NCBI GenBank assembly: GCA_902806565.1
Contig: CADCXA010000029.1
Span: 806,001-870,000 of the forward strand
Origin: Hypoxylon rubiginosum
Lineage: Eukaryota > Ascomycota > Sordariomycetes > Xylariales > Hypoxylaceae
Direction of reading: 5' to 3'
Length of the DNA stretch: 64,000 nucleotides
Within the stretch, counting starts at the first letter, position 1; every line of letters starts with the position of its first letter. The position numbers and the translations under genes are program-made. Of the stretch, positions 1-13,060 are shown piece by piece. Under the pieces are notes generated by a model. It was not told the origin of the DNA and made no database searches. It worked only from the letters and a program-made list of their open reading frames with translations.

Positions 1-2627
1 ATTTCTTTGGGACATACGGTTGGAAATCTCCAATTAAAAAGTACCTGTCGTTGACGCAGCATTACAGTGCCTGGTAATCCAGACGGGCGTGAAATATCTC
101 AATCTCTGGTAGTGGGATACTATGGCCCGCATACCAATATCTGGGGCATAGCATTGGTAACCTCTCCCCCCTAGACCCCTCTTAATCATGACCTAGCTGA
201 TGTTCTGGAGTCGATGTGGATGCTCATCACGAAATCTTTGCCACCAACTCCGCCGCAGCCGCAAGTCCCCGAAGGGATAGACTACGACCCCGATCTAACT
301 CCCGAGGAAATCGATAGAGAACTTCGTCTACTAGACCCGGATGAACCGATTTCATATTGCGCTTGGCTCATGGACCCATACGGCGAGTTCCGCTGGGCCG
401 ACCCTGTCCTCCGGCGAAGAATCTACGAGTGCATGTATCATCGACCTGAAGATCGCCCAAGCCTGCTTACCCTACTGGGGGAGGCCTCGACGAAGTTATG
501 CAATGACGCATTCCCGCAGGAAAGCGACGAGGCCATAAGAGAATGGGTTCATAGATGGTATGTTGGTATATAGTTGCGCTGCCGCTCTTCCCTTCTTGTC
601 ATATCGGGGGCTGCTGTCGATGGTTCTGTTCCATTGATATGTTGCTTATATTTTCCCAACAAACTATTTGCTTTAATTCATCCCTGTTTGTCTGATCACT
701 TTGCCCCTGGCCTAACTTGAACAAGGATTTATGAACCACGGACGGAAATAGAAACAGAGGAAAGCGACGACGACGATGATGCTCCTCCGCCCCCGGGAAG
801 GTTACGGGCACGGCAACCTCAAACACAACGACTTATCCCTCCTATGAGCGCTGCTGCTGCTGCTGCTAGGCCAAGCGTATGTAACGTCATGATCCCTTTA
901 AACCCAGCTTCCGGGAGTAAAGATTTCAATATAAGAAATCATTTAGGAGTTGTTTCCCAAACTTATTCCCAGACTGCAAATATATTTCGCTTAAGGAAGC
1001 AATTTGCTAACTCGCGCTGTTGTAGGATGCCAATAGTTTTCATGCGGACTTTCCAAACGGTTGCCTACCGATCACGAATAGCGTAGAAATTGGTTACAGC
1101 GGCCTAACTGCGGTCGTCGATAGCATCATGGCTCAAGCGCCGTACCTAAGGAACCTCACCACGAATGAACCCATACCGTTTCCTGCTTTTGACGAACTGC
1201 GTGAAATATATCACGAAAATAGAGGTGCTGGAATATTCGCAGTAAATAACCCAATACCCGCACAAACAGGACAACTTGACGATGTGCCCCATCTTGCGCC
1301 TGAGATAGCGGCAACTCTGTACACGTGGGGAAGGGATCATGGATTGGATCTGAGTCTCGGTGTCCTCACTCCGGACGGAGACCACAGAAGGATATTATTT
1401 ACTCCGCGCGCTGACGGGGCGATCTGGATTTGGAATCCGGGTAATCGTTGGGAGGGGGTATCGCCGGCTCCTCCGCCTCCGTCGACAGGTGATGGTGGCG
1501 ATGGTGCGAGAAATGATAACCCCCCCGGCCCCCCCGGCCCCCCTAGGCCTGTCCAACCTGGGTCTTCTGGTGCTCCCAGTGCTCCTAACCTACAACTCCT
1601 ACCAGTTCAACCAATCCCTCCTCCATCCGCTGCCGCCTACCCGCCGTTTGCAGCAGCGTTCGACGCGAGCTTCCCAGGCGGCGCGGCGCAAATCCCCAAC
1701 AACGCACGGATGGGTCAATGCGGGTTGCTGTCAATCCTCGACAGCCTCAGGGGCCAGCTGGGGCAGAACCCGACAACCGCCGCGGGAGTGCCCATATTCC
1801 TACCGACATACAACGCCCTGCTCCAGCGATACCGAACCATGAGAACAAACGGGGCATTCCAGGCGATAAACCAGCTGATAAACGCGCAGGCCAATCAAGA
1901 CCCCAACGCCGGCCCTTTCCAGGTGGAAGAGATAGCGATGGTTTTGCGAGACTGGGGACTCCAGCACGGACTGCTCCTGGATCTGGGCGCTGCTCTGCCG
2001 AACGGGCAGCACTACGTGGTCCAGCAGCCCGTGCCCGGCACCCAGACGATCTGGATCTACAACCCGGGCGCGACGTGGCGGGGCGTAGAGCCGGACCCGC
2101 GGTTCGGGCAGGCCCAGTACGACCTCCGATTTCCGAACGGCCATTGGACCCGGAACCAACAGGACATAGCGCTCGACCAGAGGAGCATCGTCGTGATCAG
2201 AGCCGGCATGTACACGCAGTTCCCCGCGAGGGACATCCCGGGCGGCGAGCCCCCCTCGGTCCGCGACGTCCTGCTAGCGCACCAGAGGTGGCAGGCGAAC
2301 GGGCGAGACCCCGCGGCGGCGGCTGCTTCGAACAACCCGGCGACCTTCACGCCGTCCGCGCTCGGCCCCGTCACGCCCGAAGAGCTCGCCGGGACCCTGT
2401 TTACTTGGGCGCGGACGGTGGGCATGAGCTTGAACCTCGGGGTGATTACCGAAGGCGGTGCTACTGCGCCATATATCATACATTCTGGTATGGCTAACCC
2501 GCGAACGCTCTGGGTTGCAAGCGCGGACAATGATTGGGAGCCTGTTGGAGCCTTCAGGCGTCCTGCAACTCCTGTGGGTAGTGATGAATCCTTGCCGGAC
2601 TATGAGAGTGGCGATGATGAGCATTAA
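1..2627 (+). CDS. Kinase-like / tandem repeat protein with OTU-like Cys-His domain (5' end outside window)
   Basis: Partial gene. My splice model has exons at about 68-156, 211-557, 726-876 and 1026-2627, and all joins keep frame. The second and third introns carry CTAAC branch sites; the intron at 157-210 is 54 bp. The first exons read like the end of a protein kinase C-lobe: a TNIWGIALSMWMLIT segment like subdomain IX, and IYECMYHRPEDRPSLLTLL like subdomain XI. After an acidic, Pro/Ala-rich linker come repeated modules. Each has a conserved half of the form E-[IL]-A-x-x-L-x-x-W-x-x-x-x-G, then L-x-L-G, then W-x-x-[NS]-P-x-x-x-W-x-[GP]-V, seen three times. The second module carries GQCGLLSILDSL and a downstream FPNGHW, resembling the Cys and His of OTU-type cysteine proteases. 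The first has GYSGLTAVVDSI at the same place, with Ser for Cys. Family knowledge covers only the kinase and OTU resemblance; enzyme activity is an inference. The protein ends in an acidic tail (SDESLPDYESGDDEH). Confidence 0.6.
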
Positions 2628-3106
2628 CCACCGGGGGGCACGAGGGCGTGTTGCGTTAAGGTTTTAAGGGAATATCTAGGCCTATTTAACAAAGCTTGTC
2701 TGAAGGCGCGTACGCTATTGTGTTTTATTGCTGTATCTCCCACCGCTGGTAGTGGGTAAGTCTGGGTATACAATTAGAACGCAAGAGAAGAAAGTATCTG
2801 GAATAAAATACTATATCTAACCCCGAAGGCTAGAATAGGAAGCTGTTAGTGAATCTTCCGTCTTTCCTGTATGATAGAATTACGAGATAGTTTATAAATC
2901 CTACCTTGGAAAGTTCAACCATTCACGATTTGACAGTGCAGAAAAGTAAATAAACATCTCGCAAACAATTTATCGACAACGCTCCGAGTTTCGTTCGAAT
3001 GCCTTGACATGGACCAGTTTGCCACCCGCTATGCTTTACCGAATACACGGCCCCATTCTATAAGAGAAATATTGCTCTTCAATCCTGCTGGGAGAGATAT
3101 TTAGAA
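2628..3106. other. Intergenic, no gene seen
   Basis: Between the kinase/repeat gene and the small cysteine-rich ORF on the other strand. Base composition is ordinary and I see no coding exon, RNA gene or repeat. It should hold the 3' ends of both transcripts. Confidence 0.5.
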
Positions 3107-3286
3107 CTACTGGCAGTTGCCGATATTGCCGGATACCATCAAGCACGAGTTGCAGCTATATCCGTAGACGGAGAGGTCCTGGCACATCTGGTCGTCGCGG
3201 CAGAACTGGCTGACGCAGCTCTTCTCCTGCCTGTCCTTAAGCGGGCCCAGCGACCGCGGCTTCGAGGGCCCGGGCCTGCTTGGCAT
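3107..3286 (-). CDS. Small cysteine-rich protein, C-terminal part (possible secreted/effector type or remnant)
   Basis: A 59-residue reading frame on the minus strand. Its last 40 residues have six cysteines in a compact pattern: C-x4-C-x5-C-x9-C-x2-C-x9-C, with the stop right after NCQ. Regular Cys spacing and a short length are typical of small secreted fungal proteins. No signal peptide is visible at this Met. The frame stays open upstream (Ala/Ser/Pro/Arg-rich, to about 3350), so the real start is probably an upstream exon, or the gene is broken: a second open frame, 3139-3447, overlaps it in another phase and starts with plausible protein sequence. The DNA is clearly more GC-rich than its surroundings. 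Function unknown. Confidence 0.35.
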   Translation of the reverse strand: MPSRPGPSKPRSLGPLKDRQEKSCVSQFCRDDQMCQDLSVYGYSCNSCLMVSGNIGNCQ

Positions 3287-3848
3287 CGACGAGGACAGCG
3301 GCGCTGGGGCTCCGCGGCCAATCGCCGCCCTCCGAAGGGCTTCGGTCGCCGAGCTAGCGGAAGTCGGTCGAAGGATTGCACAACGTTGTCGGAGCCGACG
3401 TGGGTGAAGCCGGCGCCGGAAGTATCATTTTTAAGCTTAAAGAACATCGCCGATGAATCAAGTTTTAATTTTAAAAATTTAATAAAATCAATAACTAAAA
3501 TTTAAATTTAAATCCGATTATAAGTTGCGATAATTCTAAGCACCGAGGCCCGGATACCGAAATGAGTTACATATTTTTTATATAAACCTTTATCTTAGGT
3601 ACCTAAGTACTTTTACACTTATCATTAGGAATGAAAGGAATAAAGAGGGGTGTTACACAACCAAAGTAAGGACCAATATAATTAATCCAGTACGTGAACC
3701 AACATTAACGTGAACCAACATTACCAACATGAAGAGCCACTTATGAGGCAGCCTGACCATTTTCTCATGCGATATCTTTCAAACAACGGAATCCTTTCTG
3801 CCTACTTGTTCGTTACTCATCTGCATCATTTCTCTCAGTCGCGCAAAA
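3287..3848. promoter_or_regulatory. Upstream region of the GliT-type gene, with an exact 16-bp tandem duplication
   Basis: Holds an A+T-rich patch at about 3430-3525. A perfect tandem duplication of ACGTGAACCAACATTA lies at 3692-3707 and 3708-3723, followed by a partial third CCAACAT. It ends about 125 bp before the start codon of the dithiol oxidase gene, so a regulatory role is possible but not shown. I see no TCGG-N3-CCGA motif here, unlike at two promoters on the other side of the AT block. Confidence 0.4.
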
Positions 3849-4860
3849 ATGAAGCCTGAATCGGACATTACCGATGTTATAATCATTGGTGGGAGCCACT
3901 CTGGGCTTTCTGCTGCTTTGACATTGTACCGCGCGCGGCACACGAGCCTGATATTCGACGCTGGAACTCCCCGTAATGGTATCGCAGATCATGTCCATAT
4001 GATGCCGGGATGGGATGGCAAGGATCCGAACGAGCTACGGGAGGTGTGCCGCAACGAGCTGCGAGCGACGGGCTTAGTTCAATTTGTCCCGCTGCGAGTG
4101 GTCTCAGCAACCAAAGGTCCGGACGGTCTTTTTGGAGTGGTCGATTCCGAGGGAGGCCACTGGAAGGGCAGAAAGATCTTGCTTGCGCTCGGGGTGCTGG
4201 AGACATTCCCTGACATCGAAGGGTTTGCGGAGAATTATGGTAAATCTATGTAAGTTGGCAACGTCGCCCTGTCTCCGTACCTCTCTCGCACGGGAACCAT
4301 ACACTGACTTCGGTGCTCAATATAGCTACCACTGCATGTTTTGCTTTGGGTACGAAAAGCGAGGATCCTCTATGGCCGCCGTGCTAGCACAGGGTCCGCT
4401 TTCCGACGCTACAATCGCTGCTATCTTCGCGATCGATACCAAGAAGTTCACAAAACATGTTAAGATATATACAAATGGGAATCCAGCACTTGCGACCGCC
4501 TTGTCGGAAAAAGCCCTCAAGGGAGTGGAGGTGGACAACCGCAAGCTCAAGAAGATTTTCAAGGTGGAAAATGATGAAATCGGCATCGAGTTTGACGAAG
4601 GACCAAAAGACACGTTGGCCTTCATGGTCCACCAGCCTGAAATGAACGTAGACAGGACGTTGCCAGACCAGCTTGGTTGCGAGTGCGTCCCGAAGACTGG
4701 GATCAAAATCAACCCGCCGTTTAACTCCACCACTGTACCTGGTGTCTATGCCGCAGGCGACTGCTGCTCGTCGCTTAGGTCAGTTCTAACGGGCATGAGC
4801 ATGGGATCCTGCGCGGCTGTTGGAATAGCAAGAGAAATACCTCCTAATGATGACGAGTGA
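3849..4860 (+). CDS. gliT-like: GliT-type dithiol oxidase / thioredoxin reductase-like flavoprotein
   Basis: Two exons, 3849-4249 and 4326-4860, with a 76-bp intron (GTAAGT...ATAG); 311 residues. The N-terminal FAD-binding fold is GGSHSGLSAALTLYRARH (residues ~14-31). The redox motif is HCMFCFGYE, a CxxC site with the HCxFCxGxE surroundings of fungal GliT-like enzymes. The second FAD motif is GVYAAGDCC near the C-terminus. No clear GxGxxG NADPH site follows the CxxC motif, which fits GliT-family enzymes that pass electrons to O2, rather than true thioredoxin reductases. Family role: oxidises the dithiol of an epipolythiodioxopiperazine to the disulfide and protects the producer. The gene stands alone, about 180 bp from the edge of the AT-rich block, 24 kb from the cluster it should serve. 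Family assignment is strong; the link to the cluster is inferred. Confidence 0.85.
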
Positions 4861-6427
4861 GCGGGAACTATCGTCATGTCGGTGTATTGTACTCGGGGCT
4901 ACATCTATATATTCACAATGACCCCGTTATTACCTACCTTGTTAACCACCGCTGGACAGCTTATAGTGATGTTATCGTATATAAAACAGGACCTGTAAAA
5001 GCAATAAACACTCACATTAAATTAACTAACCTTGTTACATCTTTAGTAAATTATAAAAAATATAAAAAATTAAATGTTTCATTTTAAAAATTTCCTTAAA
5101 TATTTACCTAGATATTTATTTAGTGTTTTTAATTAATTAAACTTTTTAATTATTATTTAATTAAACTATATATTTTTTTAAAAATATAATTATTTTATAA
5201 TTTATTTATTTAATTTATTAAAAATTAAATATTATTATATTAAATAATATATTTTAATAAATTTAATATATTAATTAATTTATTATTAAATTAATTTTAA
5301 ATTTATATATATATAATAATTATATATATATTTTTAATAAATAAAAATTAAATAAAAATTTATTAATTTATATTAATATTAAAATATATTAAATTTTAAT
5401 TAAAAAATATAAATAATAAAAATTATTATTTTAATAATAATATCTTTTTAATAATAAGTTTTTATAAATTTAAATTTATATTTATTTTTTATTTTTTTAA
5501 TATTATTTAATTTTTTAATTAATTAAAATATTTATTATTTTTTTAAATATTAAAAATAATTTTATTTAAATAAAAATTTATAAAATCTTTTTTTTATAAT
5601 ATAATTATTTATTTATATTATTTTTAATTATATAATTAATATAGTTTTTTATAATTAAATTTATTAATTAAATTTTTTATAATTTAAATATAAATTATTT
5701 TAATTATTTATATATTTTTTAATTTATATTAATTATTAAATTAATAATTTTAATATTAAAAAGTTTTTTATTAAATAAATTTTATTTTTAATATTTATTA
5801 ATAATAATAATAATTTATTATTATTTTAATATATATTTTATAATATTATAAATAAATTTATTATTTTAATTAATTTAATTATTATTATAATTATTATTAT
5901 AAATTCTTTTTATATTTTATATATTAATATTAAAATTTTAATAATAATTTTAATTTAATTATAAATTATTATAATTATTATTTTTTAAGTTAATTTTAAT
6001 TTTTATAAAATAAATTTATTTAATTGGTTTTTAATTAAAATTATTAAATTTTTTTTTTAAAATTTTATTTATTTATTTTTATTAAAATAAATATTATTTA
6101 ATAAAGTTTTTAAATAATTAAAAACTTTTAAATTAATAAACTTAATTTATTTTTAATTAAATTATATTTTAAATATTATTATTAATAAATATTTTTTTTT
6201 TAAAAATATTATATTTAATATATTTTTAATTAATTTAATATTTTTAAATATTTTATATTAATAATTTAATTTATATTAAATATATATATAATAAAACTTT
6301 TTAAATATTATAAATAAAAATAAATATATTTATATAAATAAATATTAAAAAACTTTATAATTAATTTTATTAAGTTTTTTTATTATAATTAAAAAATAAT
6401 ATAATAATATATTTTTAAATAATAAAT

Positions 6428-6706
6428 ATTATAATAAAGTTTTATTTTTATATTAATAATTTTTAATTTAAATAATAATTATATTATTATTTATTTTAAA
6501 TTATATTTAATTTAAAAAATAACTTAAAAAACATTTTAATTAATATATTTAAAATATTTTATAAAAAAGTGTATATTTTTATAATATATAGTTATTTAAT
6601 TATATAAAAGGTTTTATAAGTTTTTAAAAAAAAAAAAAAAAACAATTTAATTATAAAATAATTATATAACTTTTTATAAAATATTAATTACCGTATTTTA
6701 TTATAA
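6428..6706 (+). repeat. Long direct repeat A, copy 1 (279 bp)
   Basis: Matches 24247-24524 in the same orientation over the whole length, from ATTATAATAAAG to GTATTTTATTATAA. Differences are mostly transitions: here ATATTAATAATT, there ATACTAGTAATT. A length change lies in the poly-A tract. Reads as two copies of one degraded repeat, perhaps LTRs or solo LTRs. Confidence 0.75.
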
Positions 6707-9477
6707 CTTTTTTTTAAATTTAAATAAGGTTTTATTTTAATTTAAATTTATAAAAAAAAACCTTTTATTTACTTTTTTTTATATTAAATTAATTAATTTA
6801 TTTTAAAACCTTTTTTATAAATTATATTATAAGCTTATTTTTATTGTTTAATTTTATAAAATTATTAGGTTTTTTTTTTTTTTAATTAATATAAAATATA
6901 TTTTTTTTATAAATAACTTTTTAATTTTAAATAATTTATTAATTATATTAATTAAAATAATATATTAATTTTAATTTATTTAATTATAAAAATTAATAAA
7001 TTATAATTTATTTATTATAGTTTTTTATATATTAATTAATTAATTATTAATTAATATAAATAATTTTTATTTATATTTAATTTTTTAAGCTAGATTTATA
7101 TAAAAAACTAAGTTATAATTAAAATTTAATAAATATTTATATTGTTTTTTAAAGTTAATTTTATTTTTAAAAAAATATTAAATTTTAGTTTTTTAAATAA
7201 TTTTATTAAAAGTAATTATAATAATAATATTTTTTTTTAAGTTGTTTTTAATTTTATTTTTCCTTTTTTTTATAAGCTTAAAGTTTAAAAAACTATTTAA
7301 AAAATTAAATAAACTGTTATTTAAAAAGTTATTTTTAATATTTTTAATTATATTAATTATTATAAATTATAATTTTATTAAACTTATTTTAAATATAAAA
7401 TTATATATTAATTTAATTAATATTATAAGTTATTTAATAAATAAAAGTTTTTTAATAATTATTTTAATTTTAATATATTTAAACGTTATTTTTATAAAAA
7501 TATTTAAAATTAAAATTTAATTAAAATCCTTATTTTTTAATAATTAAAATAAAATAGTTAGCTTTTTAAATAATAAATAAAAAATATATATTATTTAATA
7601 ATTATATATTTAGTTATTATTTTAAAAAATAATTTAAATTTAATATAAATCTTTAAGGTTTTTAATTATTATTTTTTATTTATTATTATTATATATTTTA
7701 TTTAAATTTATAAATAATATTTATATTTTAATAAAAAAAAAGTTTATTTTATTTATAAAAATATTAAAAATATATATTTATTTTTTTATTATATTAATTA
7801 ATATTATATAAAAATAAAAAGTTATATAATTATTAAAGTTTTTATTTAATATTATAAAATTATAATAAGTTATTAAAAAAATAAATTATAAGTTATATTA
7901 TTTAATTAAAATAAATATAATATTATTAAAATTATTTATTTTATAATTTTTTAAAACTTATAATATTTTAATTTTATAAATTAACTTAATAAATAATATA
8001 TTTTTTATAATAAATAATTAAAGTTTTTTAATTTTTAATAATTTATTATATATTTTATTTTTATATAAAATTAAGGAGTTTATAATTATAAATATAAATT
8101 TTTTATATTAAAATTTAAAGTTTATTTTTAATAAAAATAAAATGCTTTATAATATAATTATAATATATAAATTTAATTTTAATTAAAAAAAAAAAAGGAT
8201 GTTATTATTATAAGTTTTAAAAGTTTTAATTAATATTTTTATTAATTAATAATATTATTAATATAATAAATATTTTTTAAAAAATTTATAATATTAATAG
8301 ATATTATTTTTATTTTTTTATATAATATTATTATAGTTATAAAATATTATAATTCTAAGTTTTTTAAAAGAAAAAAATAAATAATATAAAATAAATTATA
8401 TTAATTAAAATAAAAAAAAGGTATTAAATATTTTTTATATTTTTATAATTTTATATAAATATTTTATTAAATAGCTTATTATATAAATAAGTTTTTATTA
8501 ATTTTAATTATAAGTTAATAAAATGTTAATATAATATATAAATTGGTTTTTAATTAGTAATATTTTTTTAAGGTAATAAAAAGCTAAGAATTTTATAATA
8601 GTTTTTATTTTTTATAAATTTTTTTTTTTAAACTTTTTAACTTTTTTAAAATACCTTAAATTATTTTTTAAAATGGTAGAAAATATTTAAATTACAGTGA
8701 TTATATTTATTTTTATTTATTTAAAAAATTTTAAAACATTTAATAATAATAATAATATTATAAAATTTACCGCCGTGTAATATATTTAAAAATATTATAA
8801 AAGTTTTAAGTTTAATAAGTTATTATTATTATTATTTTTTAATTTTAATAATATTATTTTTATATTTAAATATATATTTTAAAAAAAGTTTAATATAAAT
8901 ATTAAAACTTATTTTTAAATTTAAAACGTTTTTATAAATATATTATTTATTTTTTATAATTATAATTTTAATTTGTTTTTTTAAGGTTAATTTAATATAA
9001 AGTTTTTATTAAAATTATTTAAAGAATTATATTTTATTATAAATAAAATATATTATAATTAACTTTTTTAAGATTTTAATATCTAAATTATTATTTAATA
9101 AATAAGTTAAACTTTTAATATTATATTTATTTTTAATTAACTGTTATTTTTAATATATAAATAATTATAAATAAATAAATAGTTTATTACTTTTAATTAA
9201 ATTATTTTAAATATAAAAATTAATTTTAAATTTATATTATAACTTTTATTAATTAAAATAAATTCTAGGTTAAAAAAACTATTATAATTTATATTTTTTT
9301 AGGTTATTAATTCTTATAGCTTTTTAAGGTTTTATATAATAATAAAACTTTTAATTTTATTAGTTTTATTATTTTTAGTAAATAATTTAATAGATTTTTA
9401 ATTAAAATTTTTATTTTTAATTTTTAAGTTTTATATTAATAATAAGTATTTATAAATTAATAAGGTTTAAGAATTTT

Positions 9478-9662
9478 TATTAAATAATAAAAAGTTATTT
9501 TAAAGAACTTATTTAAGTTTTATATATAAATTAATAATTAAAATTATAATAACTTTATTATAAGGTTATTTTAAAAAATTATAAAAATATATATAATTAA
9601 AATATATATATTTAATATATATAATTAACCTTTTAATTAAATATATATATTATTTAATAATT
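9478..9662 (+). repeat. 185-bp direct repeat B, copy 1
   Basis: Partner of 15100-15284. It starts TATTAAATAATAAAAAG and ends TATTTAATAATT. This copy has almost no G or C in its middle, where the partner keeps AACTGGAGCTGTAATAACC; this copy reads AATTAAAATTATAATAACT. All the changes are C to T or G to A, the signature of RIP. Confidence 0.75.
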
Positions 9663-12600
9663 AAAAGTTTTATTTTACTTAAAAATTAAAAAGTTATATA
9701 CGAATAATAATATATAATTTTTAATTAATTAAAAATTATAAAATTATAAAATGGTTATATTAATAAAATTTTTTATAACTTAAATCCAACTAATAGTAAA
9801 AAAAACAATATATTAAAAATAATAAAAAAAAAGGTTTTTTATAATAACTTAATTAATTAAAAATAATAAGATAAAAAATTCTAAATAAAAATTATTAATT
9901 TAAAACTTTAAAAATATATTAATTTTATAGAAATGTTAAAATAATTAAAAAAGTGATTTTAATTAAATATTAATAATTATTTAAAAAAAGTTTAATAAAT
10001 AATATAAAATTTATTAAATAATAGTTTTTAAATTATAATAAATAAAAGTTAAAAAAAATAAATTAAAATAAATAAAAGATTTATAAATTTAATAAAAATA
10101 ATAAAAAAAAATAAAGTTATTTATAAGGAACATTAGATTTTTTATAGTTATAATTATAAGATTTATTAAACTTATTAATAAGTAGTTAAAAAACTAAGGA
10201 ATTAAATTATTAATTTTATATTTTTAAATTATTAAAATATATATTTTAATTTAATAAATATTTTATATAAATAATATAAAAAATTATTTACCACTAGTAA
10301 AATATATAATAATTAATTAAAATTATAAACTTAAAAATAATATAAAAAAATAATATAATAATTAATAAAAATGTTTAAAAATTTTAAAATATAAATAATT
10401 AAATAAGAATTAGTTATTATAAATATAAAAATAAAAAGCCTTATAAATATTATTAATAGTTAATTATTAATAAAAAATCTTAAAGTTATATTTAATAATA
10501 TTTTAAATAATTAAATAATTAATTATAAACTACTAAATATTAATAAAATTAAAAATAATATATTTAATTATTTAAATATAGTAATTATTTTATATAAATA
10601 TATATTTTTATAATTAATTTTTATATAACCTTATTTTATAAAAAAAGTATTTATTATTTAATTTAATAATATAAAATTTAATTATAATAAAAATTTAAAT
10701 ATTAAATTAAAAAAAAGAAAATGTTATTTTTAAACCTTTTAATTAATTAAAATAAGGTAAAGATAATAAAAGCCACGGTAAATTATAAAGTTAAAATAAT
10801 TTAAATAAATAAGTTAAATTAATTAAAAAGAAATAAGTTAATATATTTATTAATTATTTATAAAAATTTAACATTTTATATTTAGTTTATTATAATTATT
10901 ATAAAATTTTTAACTATTAATATATTATTAAAAACAAGGTTTTAAAAACCTAAACCTTAAGTTTTATTATAAAAAAAATAATTAAATATAAAATAATTAA
11001 AAATAATATATTTACTAAGTTAATTAAAAAAATAAAGAAAAAATTATTTATATAAAATAAAAATTAATTAATTTAAATAATTAAAAGAATAAAAAAAACA
11101 TTTTTAACTTTATAAATTATATTTAAAGTTAATATTTATTTTTTAAAAAATTTAATAATTCTAGATTTAAAGATTATTATTTATATTTTTAATTAATTTA
11201 ATTGATTTTTATTATATTAAATAATATATATTAAAGATATAATTTTTATAAAAAACTTAATTATATTTATATAAAAATATAAAAAAATAAATATATATTT
11301 AAAAAGTTTAAAAAAAGTAAAACTTTTATAATTATAAAATATAATATATTATAAAAAATTTATATATAATATAATATTATTAAAACTTTTAAGAAAAATA
11401 AAATACTAGTAAGATTATAAAAATATAAATAATTGTTTATAAAAAAAATATAATTTTATTTTATATATTATTATTAACAAATAAAATTAATATATTTTAA
11501 AGGATTTTTTTAAGAACTTTATTAATTACTTATTTTATATAAAAAGTATTAAGTTTAATAGTTAAATAAAATAACTTTTAAATATAATAATTAATAAATT
11601 ATAATATTTATAATTTAGTTACTTAAAATTAAAAGCTTTTAATTATATAATTAATTACTTTTAAAAAGTAAAAATTAAAAAGTTTAATTTAATTAAAAAG
11701 ATTAATTAAATTATTATAATAAAATATAACGTATATAGTTATAAAAAAGTTAAAAAGCTTAGTTATTATAAATATTATAAATAATTAAATAAACTAAGTA
11801 AATATTTAGTTATTAATTTCTATGATTTAAAAATAGATTTTTAAAGATATTAATATATAATGTTAATTATTAATAAATATATAAAATAAGCCTGGGATTT
11901 TTATTTTAAAAATTATATTTTAAATTTAATTATTAAAATCTTAAATTAAATATTTAAAATTATTTAGAAATAATATTAACTTAATATTAAAGTTATTAAA
12001 TATAATAATAAGTTAATAATAAGAAAGTATATTATATAAAATTATATTTAATAAATATATTATATTAAACTTAAATTTTTAATATTAAATATATAAAATT
12101 AAAATAAAAACGTTAAATGTTTAAAAAATATAATTAAATAAAAAACTTAAATAATAAAAATAAGATTAAAACTTTTAACTTTTTTATAAATAAAAGTTTT
12201 TAAAGTTATTATTTATTTTTATAATTATATTTTTAAGTATAATTTTAATTAGTAATTTTTATATAAGTGTTTTTATATTTATTTAGTATTTAAAAATAAT
12301 GTAATTATTAATAAAAAATTATATTAAACTTATTTAAAAATATATAAATATAAGGTGTTTATATTTATTATAAAAATAAAGTAAAAATAAAACCGATGTT
12401 AATATTTTAATTTAAAAATATAAATAAGTTATTTAATAAATTATAGTTTTATAAATATTTATAATATTTAGGTTTTTATATTAAGATAAGTTATTAAAAT
12501 ATAAAATGTTATATTTAATAAAAATATTATATTTAATAAAGATATTTTATTTTTAAAAAATAATTTATTATATATAATAAAAAAGAATATTTAAAATTTA

Positions 12601-12868
12601 ATTAACCAGGTTATTATTTTATAAAATGTAAAAAAAAAGGTTAATTTAAAGTTATTAACTTTTAAAAAAATAAAATAAAAATAAAAATATTAATAGAAAA
12701 TAAAAGTAAATATAATTATAAAGTAAATAATAATAATAAAAAGTGTAATAATAATAAAACTAAAAAACTTAATTATTTTTATATTAAAGTTATATTTATA
12801 TTATATTTTACTTTTAATATTATTTTTTTACCGGTTATTTTATTATTTATTATAATAATAAAAAAAGG

Positions 12869-13060
12869 GTTAAATGTTATAAATTATATTTTTTTAAATA
12901 TAAATATAAAAAAAAAGTTAAACGTTGTAAATTATATCTTTTTAAATATAATTAAGAAATTAAAATTAAATGTTATAAATTATACCTTTTATAATAAAAT
13001 AAAAAAATAAAGTTAAGTGTTATAAATTATATTTTTTAAAATAAAAATATAAAAAATGTT
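12869..13060 (+). repeat. 48-bp minisatellite, four units
   Basis: Units begin at 12869, 12917, 12965 and 13012 (spacing 48, 48, 47), each opening with a variant of GTTAAATGTTATAAATTATA. Unit differences are largely A/G and C/T (for example AAACGTTGTA against AAATGTTATA), so the array seems to have been RIP-mutated after it expanded. Confidence 0.65.

Noticed and set aside
599..826. Minus-strand 75-codon frame
   Set aside because: Antisense to an intron and exon of the kinase/repeat gene; no features.
1718..2497. 259-codon frame in another phase of the repeat-domain exon
   Set aside because: Shadow of a GC-rich exon; Arg/Pro/Gly-rich, no domain, and the repeat modules are in the other frame.
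3139..3447. 102-codon minus-strand frame
   Set aside because: Arg/Ala-rich; the Cys pattern and stop fit the other phase better, though its first residues may belong to the same gene.
7242..7520. 92-codon open frame in the AT block
   Set aside because: Only Ile, Leu, Phe, Lys and Asn; arises from A/T composition, no motif.
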